DNA of 64,000 nucleotides from DASWIP01 sp036397635 (GTDB lineage Bacteria; Actinomycetota; AC-67): the NCBI GenBank assembly GCA_036397635.1, contig DASWIP010000080.1:1-64000 (forward strand). Direction: 5' to 3'. The stretch's first letter is position 1. Each line of letters opens with the position of its first letter. Below are positions 42,244-51,341 of this stretch, piece by piece. Both the position numbers and the translations under genes were made by a program. The notes beneath the pieces are model-generated. The model saw only the letters and a list, made by a program, of their open reading frames with translations, searched no databases and was not told the DNA's origin.

Positions 42244-43760
42244 GCAAGCACGTACTCGACCAAGGTGCGCACGCCCGAGCCGGTCGCCCACTTGCTGTTC
42301 TCGAATTCGTCCCTATCCGCCTTCGCGGTCCCCGCGATGTCCAGGTGCACCCACGGGGTGTCCCCGGCGAACTGCTTCAGGAACAGAGCGGCCTGCGTCG
42401 CGCCGGCCCCGACGTCGATGCTGCGATGATTGCGCAGGTCGGCGATGTCCGACTTCATGACCGGGAGATACTCCATCTCGAGGGGAAGCTCCCACGCCTT
42501 CTCCCCCGCTCGCTCCGCCGCGTCGAGCACCTTGCGGGTTTCGCTGCGGGGCTCCCCCACAACGCCGAAGACTTTGTTCCCGAGCGCGATCACACAAGCA
42601 CCGGTCAGCGTCGCGATATCCACGATCACATCGGCGCCGCGCTCGCGCGCGTAGGCGATCGCGTCGGCCATCACCAGACGGCCCTCCGCGTCGGTGTTCC
42701 CGATCTCCACGGTCGTTCCGCCGTATTGTGTGATCACGTCGCCGGGCCGCAACGCGTTGCCGTCTGGCATGTTCTCGGCGGTTGCGATGTAGGCCCACAC
42801 GTTGACCTTCGGCTTCAAGTGCGCGATCGCCTCCATGGCCCCGAGCACCGCTCCGCCGCCGCCCATATCCATCTTCATCCAGTCGATACCGCTGGTGCCC
42901 GGCTTGAGGTTCAGACCGCCGGAGTCGAACGTGATGCCTTTGCCGACGAGCGCGATCGTGCGCTTCGCGCCGGCCGGCTCGTAGCGCAGCTCGATCAAGC
43001 GCGGAGCCTTCGGGCTGCCACGGCCGACGCCGAGGATGCCGCCGAACCCTTTCGCCTCCAGCTCCTTCTCGTCGAAGACCTTGATCTTGAGCCTGGTATC
43101 CTTCGCGATCCGCCGCGCTTCCTGCGCCAGCGACTCGGGGCTCTTGTCGTTCGACGGAGTGTTGGTCAGGTCGCGCGCGAGGTTCTGGCCCCGCGCGACC
43201 ACCTGGGCGCGATCGACCTCCTTGCGTAACGCGCGCGCGTTCCACTTCTTCTCGCCGAGCAGCGTCACCGTCTCGACCACGTTCGGCACGCCGTTCTGCT
43301 GGGCCTTGTACCGCTGGTAACGATAGGTAGCCAGCTCGAAGCCCTCGACGAACAGGCGAACCACCGCGTCGGTGCCACCCTTGACGGCGCGAGGGATGGT
43401 CGTCGCGACGCTGCTCGCACCTCCGCTGCGACGCGCGACCATCGCGCCTGCCTTCATCGCGACGGTGCCCTTGGCCCCGGCCCGCTCTCCCATCCCGATC
43501 AACAAGACAGACCTCGCGGGCAAACGGCCGAGCGTTTCGAACGCGATCGCGTCGCCCAGCTCGCCGGCGAACGTCGGCCTCTTCGTCGAGATCTCGCCCA
43601 GCTGCGGCGTCCGCGCGATCACGTCGGCCAGCGACACGTCCAGCGCTGCGAGCACCTCCTTGACACCCGGCCCGGCCTCGCCGCCCTTGAAGACCGGCAG
43701 CGCGAGGACATCGCAGGAGACATCCTGCGGTCGATCGATTGAGAGAGAGAACGTGGCCAT
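42234..43760 (-). CDS. pepA: Leucyl aminopeptidase (M17)
   Basis: 508 residues, full family length. The N-terminal macro-like domain and the catalytic domain with VGKGITFDSGGLNLKP, MDMGGGGAVLG, the signature NTDAEGRLVMADA and DIATLTGACVIALG are present, giving the two-metal site and catalytic Lys/Arg. It removes N-terminal residues from peptides in the cytoplasm. The ATG at 43760 has a GGAG 9 bases upstream. It is monocistronic. Confidence 0.93.
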   Translation of the reverse strand: MATFSLSIDRPQDVSCDVLALPVFKGGEAGPGVKEVLAALDVSLADVIARTPQLGEISTKRPTFAGELGDAIAFETLGRLPARSVLLIGMGERAGAKGTVAMKAGAMVARRSGGASSVATTIPRAVKGGTDAVVRLFVEGFELATYRYQRYKAQQNGVPNVVETVTLLGEKKWNARALRKEVDRAQVVARGQNLARDLTNTPSNDKSPESLAQEARRIAKDTRLKIKVFDEKELEAKGFGGILGVGRGSPKAPRLIELRYEPAGAKRTIALVGKGITFDSGGLNLKPGTSGIDWMKMDMGGGGAVLGAMEAIAHLKPKVNVWAYIATAENMPDGNALRPGDVITQYGGTTVEIGNTDAEGRLVMADAIAYARERGADVIVDIATLTGACVIALGNKVFGVVGEPRSETRKVLDAAERAGEKAWELPLEMEYLPVMKSDIADLRNHRSIDVGAGATQAALFLKQFAGDTPWVHLDIAGTAKADRDEFENSKWATGSGVRTLVEYVLAQG

Positions 43761-43893
43761 GAGATCGACTCCTCATCCGTCGGGAGAACGACCCCGAGTA
43801 TATGCACGGACCTCGCGAACCGGAAGGTGACAGCCGGCATCCCGGCGTGGAAGGATGCGTCAGAGTTGCATCCGTCACGAGCGGGAGGGAACC

Positions 43894-44196
43894 ATGGTCA
43901 CGATGCTGGTGTTCTACCGGGCGCCTGCCGACGCCGAGGCTTTCGAGAAGCGTTACGTCGAGGGCCATCTGCCCAAGATAGGGGAGTACCAGAACATCAA
44001 GGAGTTCTCGTTCCACAAGGTGTCACGCAAGGTCATGGGCGACTTCCCGTATGAGTACGTGTTCTCGGGCTCTTGGGCGGACAAGGACGGCTGGAAGGCG
44101 GACCTCGGCAGCGACGCGGCGAAGCAGGCGACCGAGGACGCGAACACCTTCGCCGAAGGCCTGTTCGACGTCGTCCTGCTCGAGCAGCTCGCCTGA
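43894..44196 (+). CDS. EthD-family protein
   Basis: 100-residue dimeric alpha-beta barrel. VFYRAPADAEAFEKRYVEGHLPKIGEYQNIKEF and the YVFSGSWADKDGWKADLGS segment are the EthD pattern. Members are decarboxylases, isomerases or accessory proteins of oxygenase loci. GGGAGGGAACC precedes the ATG. The next gene, paaG-like, starts 10 bases on, so the two form an operon and the protein probably belongs to phenylacetate catabolism (inference). Confidence 0.83.
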   Translation: MVTMLVFYRAPADAEAFEKRYVEGHLPKIGEYQNIKEFSFHKVSRKVMGDFPYEYVFSGSWADKDGWKADLGSDAAKQATEDANTFAEGLFDVVLLEQLA

Positions 44197-44206
44197 GGAG
44201 CCGTCG

Positions 44207-44998
44207 ATGAGCGACACGATCATCTACGACGTCTCCGACGGTATCGCGACGATCACGCTGAACCGGCCCGATTCGCTGAACGCGCTCAACACCGAACTGA
44301 GCAACGCGTTCATCAAGGCGATCGGGGACGCCGGGTCGGACCTGGGGGTGCGCGCGGTGATCATCACCGGCGCGGGGCGCGCGTTCTGCGCCGGCGCCGA
44401 TCTCGCCGAGGTGCAGAACCAGATGGAAGGCGGGAAGCAGATGCGCCCGGACGAGATCCTGCGCACCCGCTACAACCCGATCGTGCTCGGCATCACCGAG
44501 ATGCCCAAGCCCGTGATCGCCGCCGTGAACGGCGCAGCCGCCGGCGCGGGCTCATCGGTCGCGCTCGCATGCGACATCCGCATCGCCGGTGACAAGGCCA
44601 AGTTCCTGCAGGCTTTCATCAAGATCGGGCTGATCCCCGACTCGGGCGCTCACTGGCTGCTCCCTCGTTTGGTCGGGCAGGCCAAGGCGACGGAGCTCGC
44701 GATAACCGGCGAGACGATCGACGCCGAGGAGGCGCTGCGGATCGGGATGGTCAACCGCGTGGTGCCGCAGGCCGAGCTGCTCGAGCAGGCGACGGCGTGG
44801 GCCAAGCGGTTCGCCACCGGCCCGACCGTGGCGTACGGGCTGACCAAGAAGGCGTTCCGTCTGGCGGCAACCGCGGACCTGTCGACCGTTCTGGACATCG
44901 AGGCCGACCTGCAGGCCGAGGCGGCACTGACCCGCGACAGCGTCGAAGGCGTGGTCGCGTTCATCGAGAAGCGCGACGCGACGTTCGAGGGCAGATAA
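44207..44998 (+). CDS. paaG: Enoyl-CoA hydratase/isomerase, probable 1,2-epoxyphenylacetyl-CoA isomerase
   Basis: 263-residue crotonase. The oxyanion-hole region (TGAGRAFCAGADL, NGAAAGAG) is intact. FIKIGLIPDSGAHWLLPRLVG (about 140-160) has the Asp used by the PaaG isomerase group in place of the hydratase Glu pair. PaaG converts the phenylacetyl-CoA epoxide to the oxepin. Proximity to paaA, B, C and D supports this. TGAGGAG precedes the ATG. A hairpin terminator follows. Confidence 0.83.
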   Translation: MSDTIIYDVSDGIATITLNRPDSLNALNTELSNAFIKAIGDAGSDLGVRAVIITGAGRAFCAGADLAEVQNQMEGGKQMRPDEILRTRYNPIVLGITEMPKPVIAAVNGAAAGAGSSVALACDIRIAGDKAKFLQAFIKIGLIPDSGAHWLLPRLVGQAKATELAITGETIDAEEALRIGMVNRVVPQAELLEQATAWAKRFATGPTVAYGLTKKAFRLAATADLSTVLDIEADLQAEAALTRDSVEGVVAFIEKRDATFEGR

Positions 44999-45000
44999 GC

Positions 45001-45024
45001 AAAGGGGCCCCGATGGGGGCCCTT
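45001..45024. terminator. Terminator between convergent paaG and a secreted-protein gene
   Basis: AAGGG-G-CCCC, loop GATG, GGGG-G-CCCTT forms a stem with a single G on each side unpaired. It is placed between the two converging stops. Confidence 0.65.
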
Positions 45025-45042
45025 CGCTGCTGCTCGGATCGG

Positions 45043-45516
45043 CTAGACCAGCTTCTGATAATGCACCACGCTGTAGTTGTCGACCGTGATGGTCACGGTG
45101 CCGGTTCCCTCGGGCATCTCGATGCTTTGGCTCTCCCAGCGCTCCGTCTGCGGGTCGGTGGCCCAGTGCCACTCGATCGAGATCGTCGTGTCGCCGAACT
45201 GCCACGTCGCCGGGCCCGGATTCGCAGTCTGCGGGAGGCGTGTCACAGCGACAATCGCATGGGTAGCCCCGGGGGTGAGGTAGTTCGTGTCGACGAAGGG
45301 CAGGTCGGGATCGCCGGCTGTGAGGCAACCATTCGTCCCGGCGTTGAATCCGCGCCGGGCCGCGCCTGCGTCGGCACCCGAGAAGATCACGATGTGCCCG
45401 GCGTCGCGGAGACAGTTCTCCTCATTGTCTTCCGTCGGATCCGCCTGTGCGCCCAACGGCGCGAGCATCAGCGCGGCAAGCGCGGCCGCCGCGAGCATGA
45501 CGGTGCGATTCCTCAT
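45043..45516 (-). CDS. Secreted protein of unknown function
   Basis: 157 residues with a clear signal peptide (RNRTVMLAAAALAALMLAPLGAQA, cleavage about 25). The mature part has paired Cys (EENC and NGC), an acidic start and a beta-rich end (GTGTVTITVDNYSVVHY). No family recognised. GGGAGGT precedes the ATG. Longer readings starting at 45675 overlap paaA. It sits between paaG and paaA on the opposite strand. Confidence 0.6.
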   Translation of the reverse strand: MRNRTVMLAAAALAALMLAPLGAQADPTEDNEENCLRDAGHIVIFSGADAGAARRGFNAGTNGCLTAGDPDLPFVDTNYLTPGATHAIVAVTRLPQTANPGPATWQFGDTTISIEWHWATDPQTERWESQSIEMPEGTGTVTITVDNYSVVHYQKLV

Positions 45517-45673
45517 GGGACCTCCCATCGTCTTCAGGCCTCTTGGGCCCGGCGGCGCGCCCCCGACCCCGCATCGATGGATTCGCCGGAGCTTCCGCCT
45601 CTCCTGCTTCCAGCCCCGTCGAGGCAGCGTGGTGAGGGGTACGATTGAGGAGAACCCCACAAGGGAGACCGTC

Positions 45674-46594
45674 ATGAGCTACGAGGAGAAGGTCGCAGCC
45701 TTCAAGGCGCGCATCGACGCCGGCGAGAAGATCGAGGCCTCGGATTGGATGCCCGACGCCTACCGCGAGGCGGCGTTGAAGTTCATCGAGATGCACGCCA
45801 ACTCCGAGATCATGGGCGCGTTGCCCGAGCGCGAGTGGATCCCGCGCGCGCCATCGCTGCGACGCAAGCTCTCGCTGACCGCCAAGGTCCAGGACGAGGT
45901 CGGCCACGCACAGATCCTGTACCGGATCGCCGAGGACCTCGGGAAGAGCCGCGAGGCGATGTTCGAGGATCTGATCAACGGCCGCACCAAGTTCCATAAC
46001 GTGTTCCATTACCCGACCTATTCGTGGGGCGACGTCGCCGTGATCGGGTTCCTGATCGACGGCGCGGCGCTGGTGACACAGCGCGCGCTGCTCGACTCGT
46101 CTTATGCGCCGTACGTGCGCGCGATGAAGCGCATCTGCGCTGAGGAGTCGCTGCATCTACGCCACGGTGAGGACCTGCTGCTCGAGCTGGCGAACGGCAC
46201 CGACGAGCAGCGCGCGATGTTCCAAGACGCCGTCGATCGCTGGTGGCGGCCGATCATGCACTTCTACGGCCCGCCGTCGAACCCCGAGAAGGACGTGCTG
46301 CTGCACTGGGGCATCAAGACCCGCTCGAACGAGGATCTGCGCAACGAGTTCTTCGACACCTACGTGCCGAAGCTCTGGGATCTCGGTTTCAGCGTTCCCG
46401 ACCCGGATCTTCGATGGGACGGCGAGACCTGGAAATGGGGTTCAGAGGACTGGGCGCACTGGGACGAATTCTGGCAGGTCGTGCGCGGCAACGGCCCGAT
46501 GACGCAGACGCGGCTGACCTACCGGCGCGCGATCTGGGACAACCACGCGTGGTTACGCGATGTGTTCGCAGCCATCCCGCGCGCAGCCGCCTGA
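45674..46594 (+). CDS. paaA: 1,2-phenylacetyl-CoA epoxidase, catalytic subunit A
   Basis: 306 residues, the normal PaaA size. The di-iron ligands appear in VQDEVGHAQ (about 75-83) and the CAEESLHLRHGEDLL helix. Other PaaA blocks are PEREWIPRAPSLRRKLSLTAK and NVFHYPTYSWGDVAVI. With PaaC and PaaB it epoxidises the ring of phenylacetyl-CoA using O2. AAGGGAG is 7 bases before the ATG. It is separated from paaB by an opposite-strand gene. Confidence 0.93.
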   Translation: MSYEEKVAAFKARIDAGEKIEASDWMPDAYREAALKFIEMHANSEIMGALPEREWIPRAPSLRRKLSLTAKVQDEVGHAQILYRIAEDLGKSREAMFEDLINGRTKFHNVFHYPTYSWGDVAVIGFLIDGAALVTQRALLDSSYAPYVRAMKRICAEESLHLRHGEDLLLELANGTDEQRAMFQDAVDRWWRPIMHFYGPPSNPEKDVLLHWGIKTRSNEDLRNEFFDTYVPKLWDLGFSVPDPDLRWDGETWKWGSEDWAHWDEFWQVVRGNGPMTQTRLTYRRAIWDNHAWLRDVFAAIPRAAA

Positions 46595-46609
46595 GCCCTG
46601 AAGTTCCCT

Positions 46610-47869
46610 CTAGACGATCTCGTAGACGCGTACCTCCGCCAGCCGGCTGCGCAGCAACGCGGTCGCGATGCCCGCGCTGTTCTGCAGCACGCTCGAGCCG
46701 TAGACGCTGAACGTGAGCTGCAGCTCCTCGGCTGCAGGGGCATCGGCCTCCTGCCGGCTCCACACGGCCATCCGCAGCATCTCGTCGAGCAGCGACACCG
46801 GCCCCCCGTGCGCGTCCACGATGCCGGCGCTCGCGCCGGATGCGCAAGCATCGCAAGGACCAGCGACTGCCGTCGCGGTCGAGATCGCCGACTCGGTCCA
46901 CCCGATGAGCGGCGTCGCGCCCTGCACGAACGCCTCGGCCGAATCCACCCTCAGGTCGACGACGTAGATGCGCGCGCGGACGGGCTCGCTCGGTGTGTCC
47001 TCCAGCGTGATCGCCGCGTCGCCGCTTGCGTTGCCCGATCCCGGCGCGGTCCCCGCGACCGGCGATATCACGTCGAGGTCCATCTCCAGGCGGCCGGTGC
47101 TGCGCGCCACCGCGCTGCGGCAGGTGAACGTGGTGCCGATCGACCCGTTGCAGCCACGATCGGCGCGCGCGGCGGTGTAGGGGGCAGCCAGCATACGCTC
47201 GACCGACGGCGTCGCCAGCTCGACGTGGCGCAGCGCGCCCACAACTCTTCCGTGTACCTCGCCGATCCCCTCGAGGGTCGCGGTCACCATCACGTGAACC
47301 GACGCGCGGATCGTGCCCGGCGGCACAGGGCCACCCAACGGGTCTGCCATCACGGCCAGCACGCTCGCCTCGGCCGGCGGATCGGAAGGGACATCCAACA
47401 GCTTCTCGGCGCGCCCGACGCAGGCCGCGCAGGTGTCGTGCTCGAGCACGATCTCGACGGACACATCGATCGAGCTCAGCAGCGGCAGCGTCCCGGATGG
47501 CTCCGCGAGCAGTTCATCGAACCCGAACGACGCCACCCCGAGCACCGCTTGGGTCGCCGTGGACCGCACGCTCGTCGCGGTGAACCAGGCCTCGGCGACA
47601 CCGGTCACCACTCCGAGGGATGATCCTTCGTCGCGGGTCCGGGCGAGCAGCTCCAGATCGAACCCTCCGGTCTCCGCATCGGCGCTCGCGTCGAAGGTCA
47701 CGCAGGTTCCGGTCAGGCCCAGCGAGTCGAAGCATCCCGCCGCCGCGGTCGCCTCCTGGTACGGCGCTGTCACGAAGACCTGGCGTGGGTCCGTATCGGC
47801 GTTCGCGGGCCCGGGCAGCGCGAGACTCATCGCCAGCAGCAGGACCGCTCCGATCCGTCGACATCCCAT
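46610..47869 (-). CDS. Secreted protein with internal duplication, unknown function
   Basis: 419 residues. A signal peptide ends near GPANADT (about 25). The mature part seems to be two related halves: APYQEATAAAGCFDSLGLTGTC (about 35-56) and APYTAARADRGCNGSIGTTFTC (about 225-246), each followed by a Gly-rich strand and, about 100 residues later, CAAC or CDAC. That suggests two disulfide-linked beta domains. No family recognised. GGGAGGGAACC is before the ATG. It lies between paaA and paaB on the other strand and converges on paaA. Confidence 0.65.
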   Translation of the reverse strand: MGCRRIGAVLLLAMSLALPGPANADTDPRQVFVTAPYQEATAAAGCFDSLGLTGTCVTFDASADAETGGFDLELLARTRDEGSSLGVVTGVAEAWFTATSVRSTATQAVLGVASFGFDELLAEPSGTLPLLSSIDVSVEIVLEHDTCAACVGRAEKLLDVPSDPPAEASVLAVMADPLGGPVPPGTIRASVHVMVTATLEGIGEVHGRVVGALRHVELATPSVERMLAAPYTAARADRGCNGSIGTTFTCRSAVARSTGRLEMDLDVISPVAGTAPGSGNASGDAAITLEDTPSEPVRARIYVVDLRVDSAEAFVQGATPLIGWTESAISTATAVAGPCDACASGASAGIVDAHGGPVSLLDEMLRMAVWSRQEADAPAAEELQLTFSVYGSSVLQNSAGIATALLRSRLAEVRVYEIV

Positions 47870-47962
47870 GGTTCCCTCCCGTTCGACTCGTTCGCATCCC
47901 CATGAGGACCCGTGGGACGCTTCCTTGCACCCCCTCAGGGGTTCCGCCGGCCGCGCTAAGGT

Positions 47963-48301
47963 GTGCGTGTGGAAGTCTTCGAGGTCTTCCAGCGGCGGAC
48001 CCATGACGATCCGCTGATCAACGTCGGCTCGATCAAGGCCCCCGACCTGGAGATGGCGTTGCTGCTCGCGCGCGAGACCCATTTCCGGCATGGAGAGGGC
48101 GTCGAATGCTGGGTGTCCCAGCGAGGCGAGATGCACGCGGTGCCGGACCCCGAGACCATGGGCGGCGTGCTCGATCATTCGTACCGACGCCAGGACGGCT
48201 ACGTCGGCGTCGGCGCGAAACACAAGCGGGTCAGCGAGGCGATCGCCGCGCGCGGCCTGCGCATCGACGCAGATCGGCCGACGGCGGGCACCCGTGGGTA
48301 G
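47963..48301 (+). CDS. paaB: 1,2-phenylacetyl-CoA epoxidase subunit B
   Basis: 112 residues. EVFEVFQRRTHDDPLINVGSIKAPDLEMALLLARETHFRHGEGVECWV is the PaaB signature, the small subunit needed for full epoxidase assembly. The start may be GTG at 47963 or the next in-frame GTG at 47969, with AAGG upstream. Its 3' end overlaps paaC by 8 bases. Confidence 0.88.
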   Translation: MRVEVFEVFQRRTHDDPLINVGSIKAPDLEMALLLARETHFRHGEGVECWVSQRGEMHAVPDPETMGGVLDHSYRRQDGYVGVGAKHKRVSEAIAARGLRIDADRPTAGTRG

Positions 48302-49178
48302 CGATCCGCGGCTCGGGCTGCTGCTGGCGCTGGCCGACGACGAGTTGATCATGGGCCATCGACTAAGCGAGTGGACCGGCTGGGTCCCATACGTCGAGGA
48401 GGACCTGGCGATGTCCTCGATCGCCCAGGACGAGCTGGGGCACGCGCGCGCTCTCTACGAGATCGTGTCGTCGATCGACGGGCAGGACGTGGACGCGCTC
48501 GCGCTGGGACGGGCGGCCGATGAGTACCGCAACGCCGTGTTGTGCGAGCGTCCGAACCGCGACTACGCATACACGGTCGCCCGGCACTGGCTCTACGACA
48601 CCGCCGACGACGTGCGTCTCGCCGCACTGGATGCCACCACGTTCAAGGAACTGCGCGAGGCGATCGAGGTGTTCAGGCTGGAGGAGCGCTACCACCTCGA
48701 GCACGCGCGCCTTTGGTTCCGGCGGCTGGCCGAGGGTCCGGTCGAGGCACGACGTCGGCTCGCCGACGCGCTCGAGGCGGCGATCGGCGAGGCGCTCGCG
48801 CTGTTCGAGCCGCTGCCGGAGGAGAACGCGCTGCTCGCGGATGGGACGTTGCCGCGCGCGCACGAAGAGATGCTCGCCGACTGGCTCGCGGTGATCGGCG
48901 CCGACCTGGACGCCGCCGGGCTGGACTACGTGCTCGCCGGCGGCGACGAGGGATCCGACGCGGAGATGATCCCGACCTCCGCGGGTGCGATCGAGGCCGA
49001 CGGGGACGCGCGCGCGCGCCTGCAGGTACCCGGCCTCGCACGACGCGACGGCCGATGGGCACACGAGGGTGCCTTCGCCGGCGCCGGCGGGCGGCACGGC
49101 CAACACTCGGAGGACTTCGAGCCGCTGTGGACCGAGATGACGGCGCTGTACCGCGCGCACCCGGGGGCGTCATGGTGA
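48294..49178 (+). CDS. paaC: 1,2-phenylacetyl-CoA epoxidase, structural subunit C
   Basis: 294 residues, slightly longer than E. coli PaaC because of a Gly-rich, acidic C-terminal region (about 200-290). The ferritin-like helices ADDELIMGHRLSEWTGWVPYVEEDLAMSSIAQDELGHARALY and RPNRDYAYTVARHWLYDT are characteristic. It is the scaffold partner of PaaA. GTG at 48294 lies within the end of paaB, so it is coupled, and its stop overlaps the paaD start by 7 bases. Confidence 0.9.
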   Translation: MGSDPRLGLLLALADDELIMGHRLSEWTGWVPYVEEDLAMSSIAQDELGHARALYEIVSSIDGQDVDALALGRAADEYRNAVLCERPNRDYAYTVARHWLYDTADDVRLAALDATTFKELREAIEVFRLEERYHLEHARLWFRRLAEGPVEARRRLADALEAAIGEALALFEPLPEENALLADGTLPRAHEEMLADWLAVIGADLDAAGLDYVLAGGDEGSDAEMIPTSAGAIEADGDARARLQVPGLARRDGRWAHEGAFAGAGGRHGQHSEDFEPLWTEMTALYRAHPGASW

Positions 49179-49660
49179 CGCGCGCGCTCACCGAGGCCGG
49201 CGTGCTCGCGGCGCTGGACGAGGTGATGGATCCCGAGATCCCCTCGTGCTCGGTCGTGGACCTGGGCATCGTCGAGCGCGTCGCGGTCACCGGTGACGCC
49301 GTCGAGGTGGATCTGCTGCCGACGTTCTCGGGCTGTCCGGCCCTGGATGTGATCGGACGCGACGTGGCCCGAGCCGTCGAGCAGCTCGGCGCGCGCACGC
49401 AGGTCCGCTGGGTCCGCACGAGGCCGTGGACGACCGATCGGATCACCGAACGCGGGCGCGCGCGCCTGGCCGAGTACGGCATCGCGCCCCCCGGTTCGCC
49501 GGTTGTCGTCGAACTCGGAAGGCCGGACCCGATCGCGTGCCCCTACTGCGGTGCGAGGGCGACCGAGGAGCAGTCGGCGTTCGGGCCGACCCCCTGCCGT
49601 GCGATCCGCTACTGCCCGGCATGCCGCAATCCATTCGAGGCTTTCAAGCCGAAGGGATAG
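49172..49660 (+). CDS. paaD: Phenylacetate pathway protein PaaD (MIP18-like, Fe-S assembly)
   Basis: 162 residues. An N-terminal MIP18/DUF59 domain (LDEVMDPEIPSCSVVDLGIVERV, LLPTFSGCPALDVIG) is joined to a C-terminal Cys4 zinc-binding part (CPYCGA...YCPAC). PaaD is thought to mature the Fe-S cluster of the epoxidase reductase PaaE, which is not in this window. The ATG overlaps paaC. The HIT gene follows 6 bases later. Confidence 0.88.
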   Translation: MVTRALTEAGVLAALDEVMDPEIPSCSVVDLGIVERVAVTGDAVEVDLLPTFSGCPALDVIGRDVARAVEQLGARTQVRWVRTRPWTTDRITERGRARLAEYGIAPPGSPVVVELGRPDPIACPYCGARATEEQSAFGPTPCRAIRYCPACRNPFEAFKPKG

Positions 49661-49666
49661 GATCCA

Positions 49667-50092
49667 ATGGTGGCCGATTGCCTGTTCTGCGGGATCGTCG
49701 CCGGGACCGAGCCGGCGGAGATCCTCTTCGAGGACGAGGACGCGATCGCGTTCCTGGACATCGGCCCGGCGACCGAAGGGCACACCCTAGTGGTGCCGCG
49801 GCATCACTGCGTGGACCTGTTCGACATCGGCGAGGAACGCGCGGGGACGCTCATGCGCACGGCGGTCGAGGTCGCGGAGCTGCTCAAGGTCGCGCTGCAG
49901 CCCGCGGGGATGAACATGGTTCACGCCAGCGGCGCGGCGGCATGGCAATCGGTGTTCCACTTCCATCTGCACCTGATCCCGCGCTATCGCATCGACGAGC
50001 TGACGCCGCCGTGGCCGATCGGCCGCACCCGTGCAGATGGGAACGAACTGACGGCGGTGGCCGAGCGCATCCGCGCCATCGGCCTCGGCTGA
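49667..50092 (+). CDS. HIT-family (histidine triad) protein
   Basis: 141 residues. The zinc pair CLFC (residues 5-8) and the catalytic triad HFHLHLIP (His98, His100, His102) are intact, as in HinT-type nucleoside phosphoramidase/AMP hydrolases. Cytoplasmic. It lies directly behind paaD, perhaps co-transcribed, without a clear link to phenylacetate. Confidence 0.9.
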   Translation: MVADCLFCGIVAGTEPAEILFEDEDAIAFLDIGPATEGHTLVVPRHHCVDLFDIGEERAGTLMRTAVEVAELLKVALQPAGMNMVHASGAAAWQSVFHFHLHLIPRYRIDELTPPWPIGRTRADGNELTAVAERIRAIGLG

Positions 50093-50132
50093 CGGTCCGG
50101 CTTGCTACGGCGCGCACTCAGACGGCGCGCGC

Positions 50133-50579
50133 TCAGACGGCGCCGGTCTCGGCGAGCGCCTTCAGCTTGCGCATGCTGGCGGCGAGCACGCGCTCGATCG
50201 GACGCCGAAGCACCGAACCGCCGAACTCCCCCAGCGACCCGAACGGCGGGTCCAACTCCTCGGCCCACTCGAAGAACGTGCCGCTTCCCGCGGGCTCCAG
50301 CTCCCACCACGCAAGCCCGCGGATCGGCCAACGATGATGCATGATCGCGATCATCCGCTCGGGCTCCCATCCGGTCACCGTGAAGTGGTCGCGCAGCGCG
50401 ATGCCCGCGATCTTGGTCACCGCGCGCACCTTGGTTCCGACACCTTCGCGCTGCGGGCCGACGACCTCGACGCTGGTGGCATCGACCATCCAGCGCGCCG
50501 ACCCCTCCCAGTCGCGGAGCAGATCCCACACGCGCGACGGCGGCGCTTCTATCAGCCCGGCGACACGGAAGAAAGCCAT
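50133..50579 (-). CDS. SRPBCC (polyketide cyclase/START-like) protein
   Basis: 148 residues. FFRVAGLIEAPPSRVWDLLRDWEGSARWM is the start of the helix-grip ligand-binding fold; PIRGLAWWELEPAGSGTFFEWAEE forms the later strands. Such proteins bind hydrophobic ligands and have diverse roles. Start ATG at 50579 (MAFFRV) at the domain beginning; a weak alternative lies 13 codons earlier. Just past its stop is a short tandem repeat, (CGGCGCGC[A/G]CTCAGA)x2, at 50109-50138. Confidence 0.8.
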   Translation of the reverse strand: MAFFRVAGLIEAPPSRVWDLLRDWEGSARWMVDATSVEVVGPQREGVGTKVRAVTKIAGIALRDHFTVTGWEPERMIAIMHHRWPIRGLAWWELEPAGSGTFFEWAEELDPPFGSLGEFGGSVLRRPIERVLAASMRKLKALAETGAV

Positions 50580-50631
50580 GCAGGGCTTACATCTACCCGA
50601 CCCCAGCCGTGGGAGCACATAGACGGGAACG

Positions 50632-51309
50632 TCAGGTCGCGCGCCGCTGCAAGGCCTCCAGGTCGCGTATCACGATCTCACGCCGGTGCGTGCGGATCGT
50701 GCCACGGTCCCGGAGCGAGCGGAGCGCCTTGCTCACCGCCTCGCGCGAGGCACCCGTCCACCCCGCGAGCTCCTCCTGGGTCAGCGGAAGCTCGACGTGG
50801 ATCTCGGCGTTGATCCGCTCGCCGAACTGCTCGGCCAGTTCGAGCAACCGTTGCGCGACCCGGCCGGTCACGTCGTGGGTGCCGAACTCGACCCGTCTCA
50901 GGTTGGCCTCGCGGAGCCGCCCGACCACGGTTCGCAGCAACATGACAGCGACGCGAGGATGCTCCTCCAGATAGGCTTGGAACTCTGGTGCCGGCACGAG
51001 CAGCGCCTCGACAGGATCAAGCGCCGCCACCGTCGCCGATCGCGGCCGGCCGTCCAGCGTGGATAGCTCGCCGAGCAGCTCGCCCGGCCCCCGCATCGCG
51101 TAGACGACCTCTCCCCCGTCGGCGGTGTACGAGCAGATCTTCACCCGGCCCTGCACGATCACGACGACGTGATCGGAGAGGTCGCCCTCGCTGAACAGGT
51201 AGGTGCCGCGCCGGAAACGGCGGGTGGACGCACGATCGATGAGCGCTCGACGCTCTTGCTCGTCCAGCGACGCCAGGAACCCCTGCCGGTCGGGGCTCGG
51301 CTCTCCCAC
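50632..51309 (-). CDS. Crp/Fnr-family transcriptional regulator
   Basis: 225 residues. A cyclic-nucleotide-binding-like beta roll (FRRGTYLFSEGDLSDHVVVIVQGRVKI, residues 32-58; GELLGELSTLDGRPRSATVAA) is followed by a dimer helix and the winged helix with LTQEELAGWTGASREAVSKALRSLRDRG (about 176-203). The phosphate-binding cassette GELSTLDGRPRSA has the Arg-Ser of cAMP binders, so cAMP is a plausible ligand. No Fnr-type Cys cluster. GTG start at 51309. Targets cannot be inferred from this window. Confidence 0.88.
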   Translation of the reverse strand: MGEPSPDRQGFLASLDEQERRALIDRASTRRFRRGTYLFSEGDLSDHVVVIVQGRVKICSYTADGGEVVYAMRGPGELLGELSTLDGRPRSATVAALDPVEALLVPAPEFQAYLEEHPRVAVMLLRTVVGRLREANLRRVEFGTHDVTGRVAQRLLELAEQFGERINAEIHVELPLTQEELAGWTGASREAVSKALRSLRDRGTIRTHRREIVIRDLEALQRRAT

Positions 51310-51341
51310 GTCGCTGTCATATCACGTTCGGCGGCAGAGGC

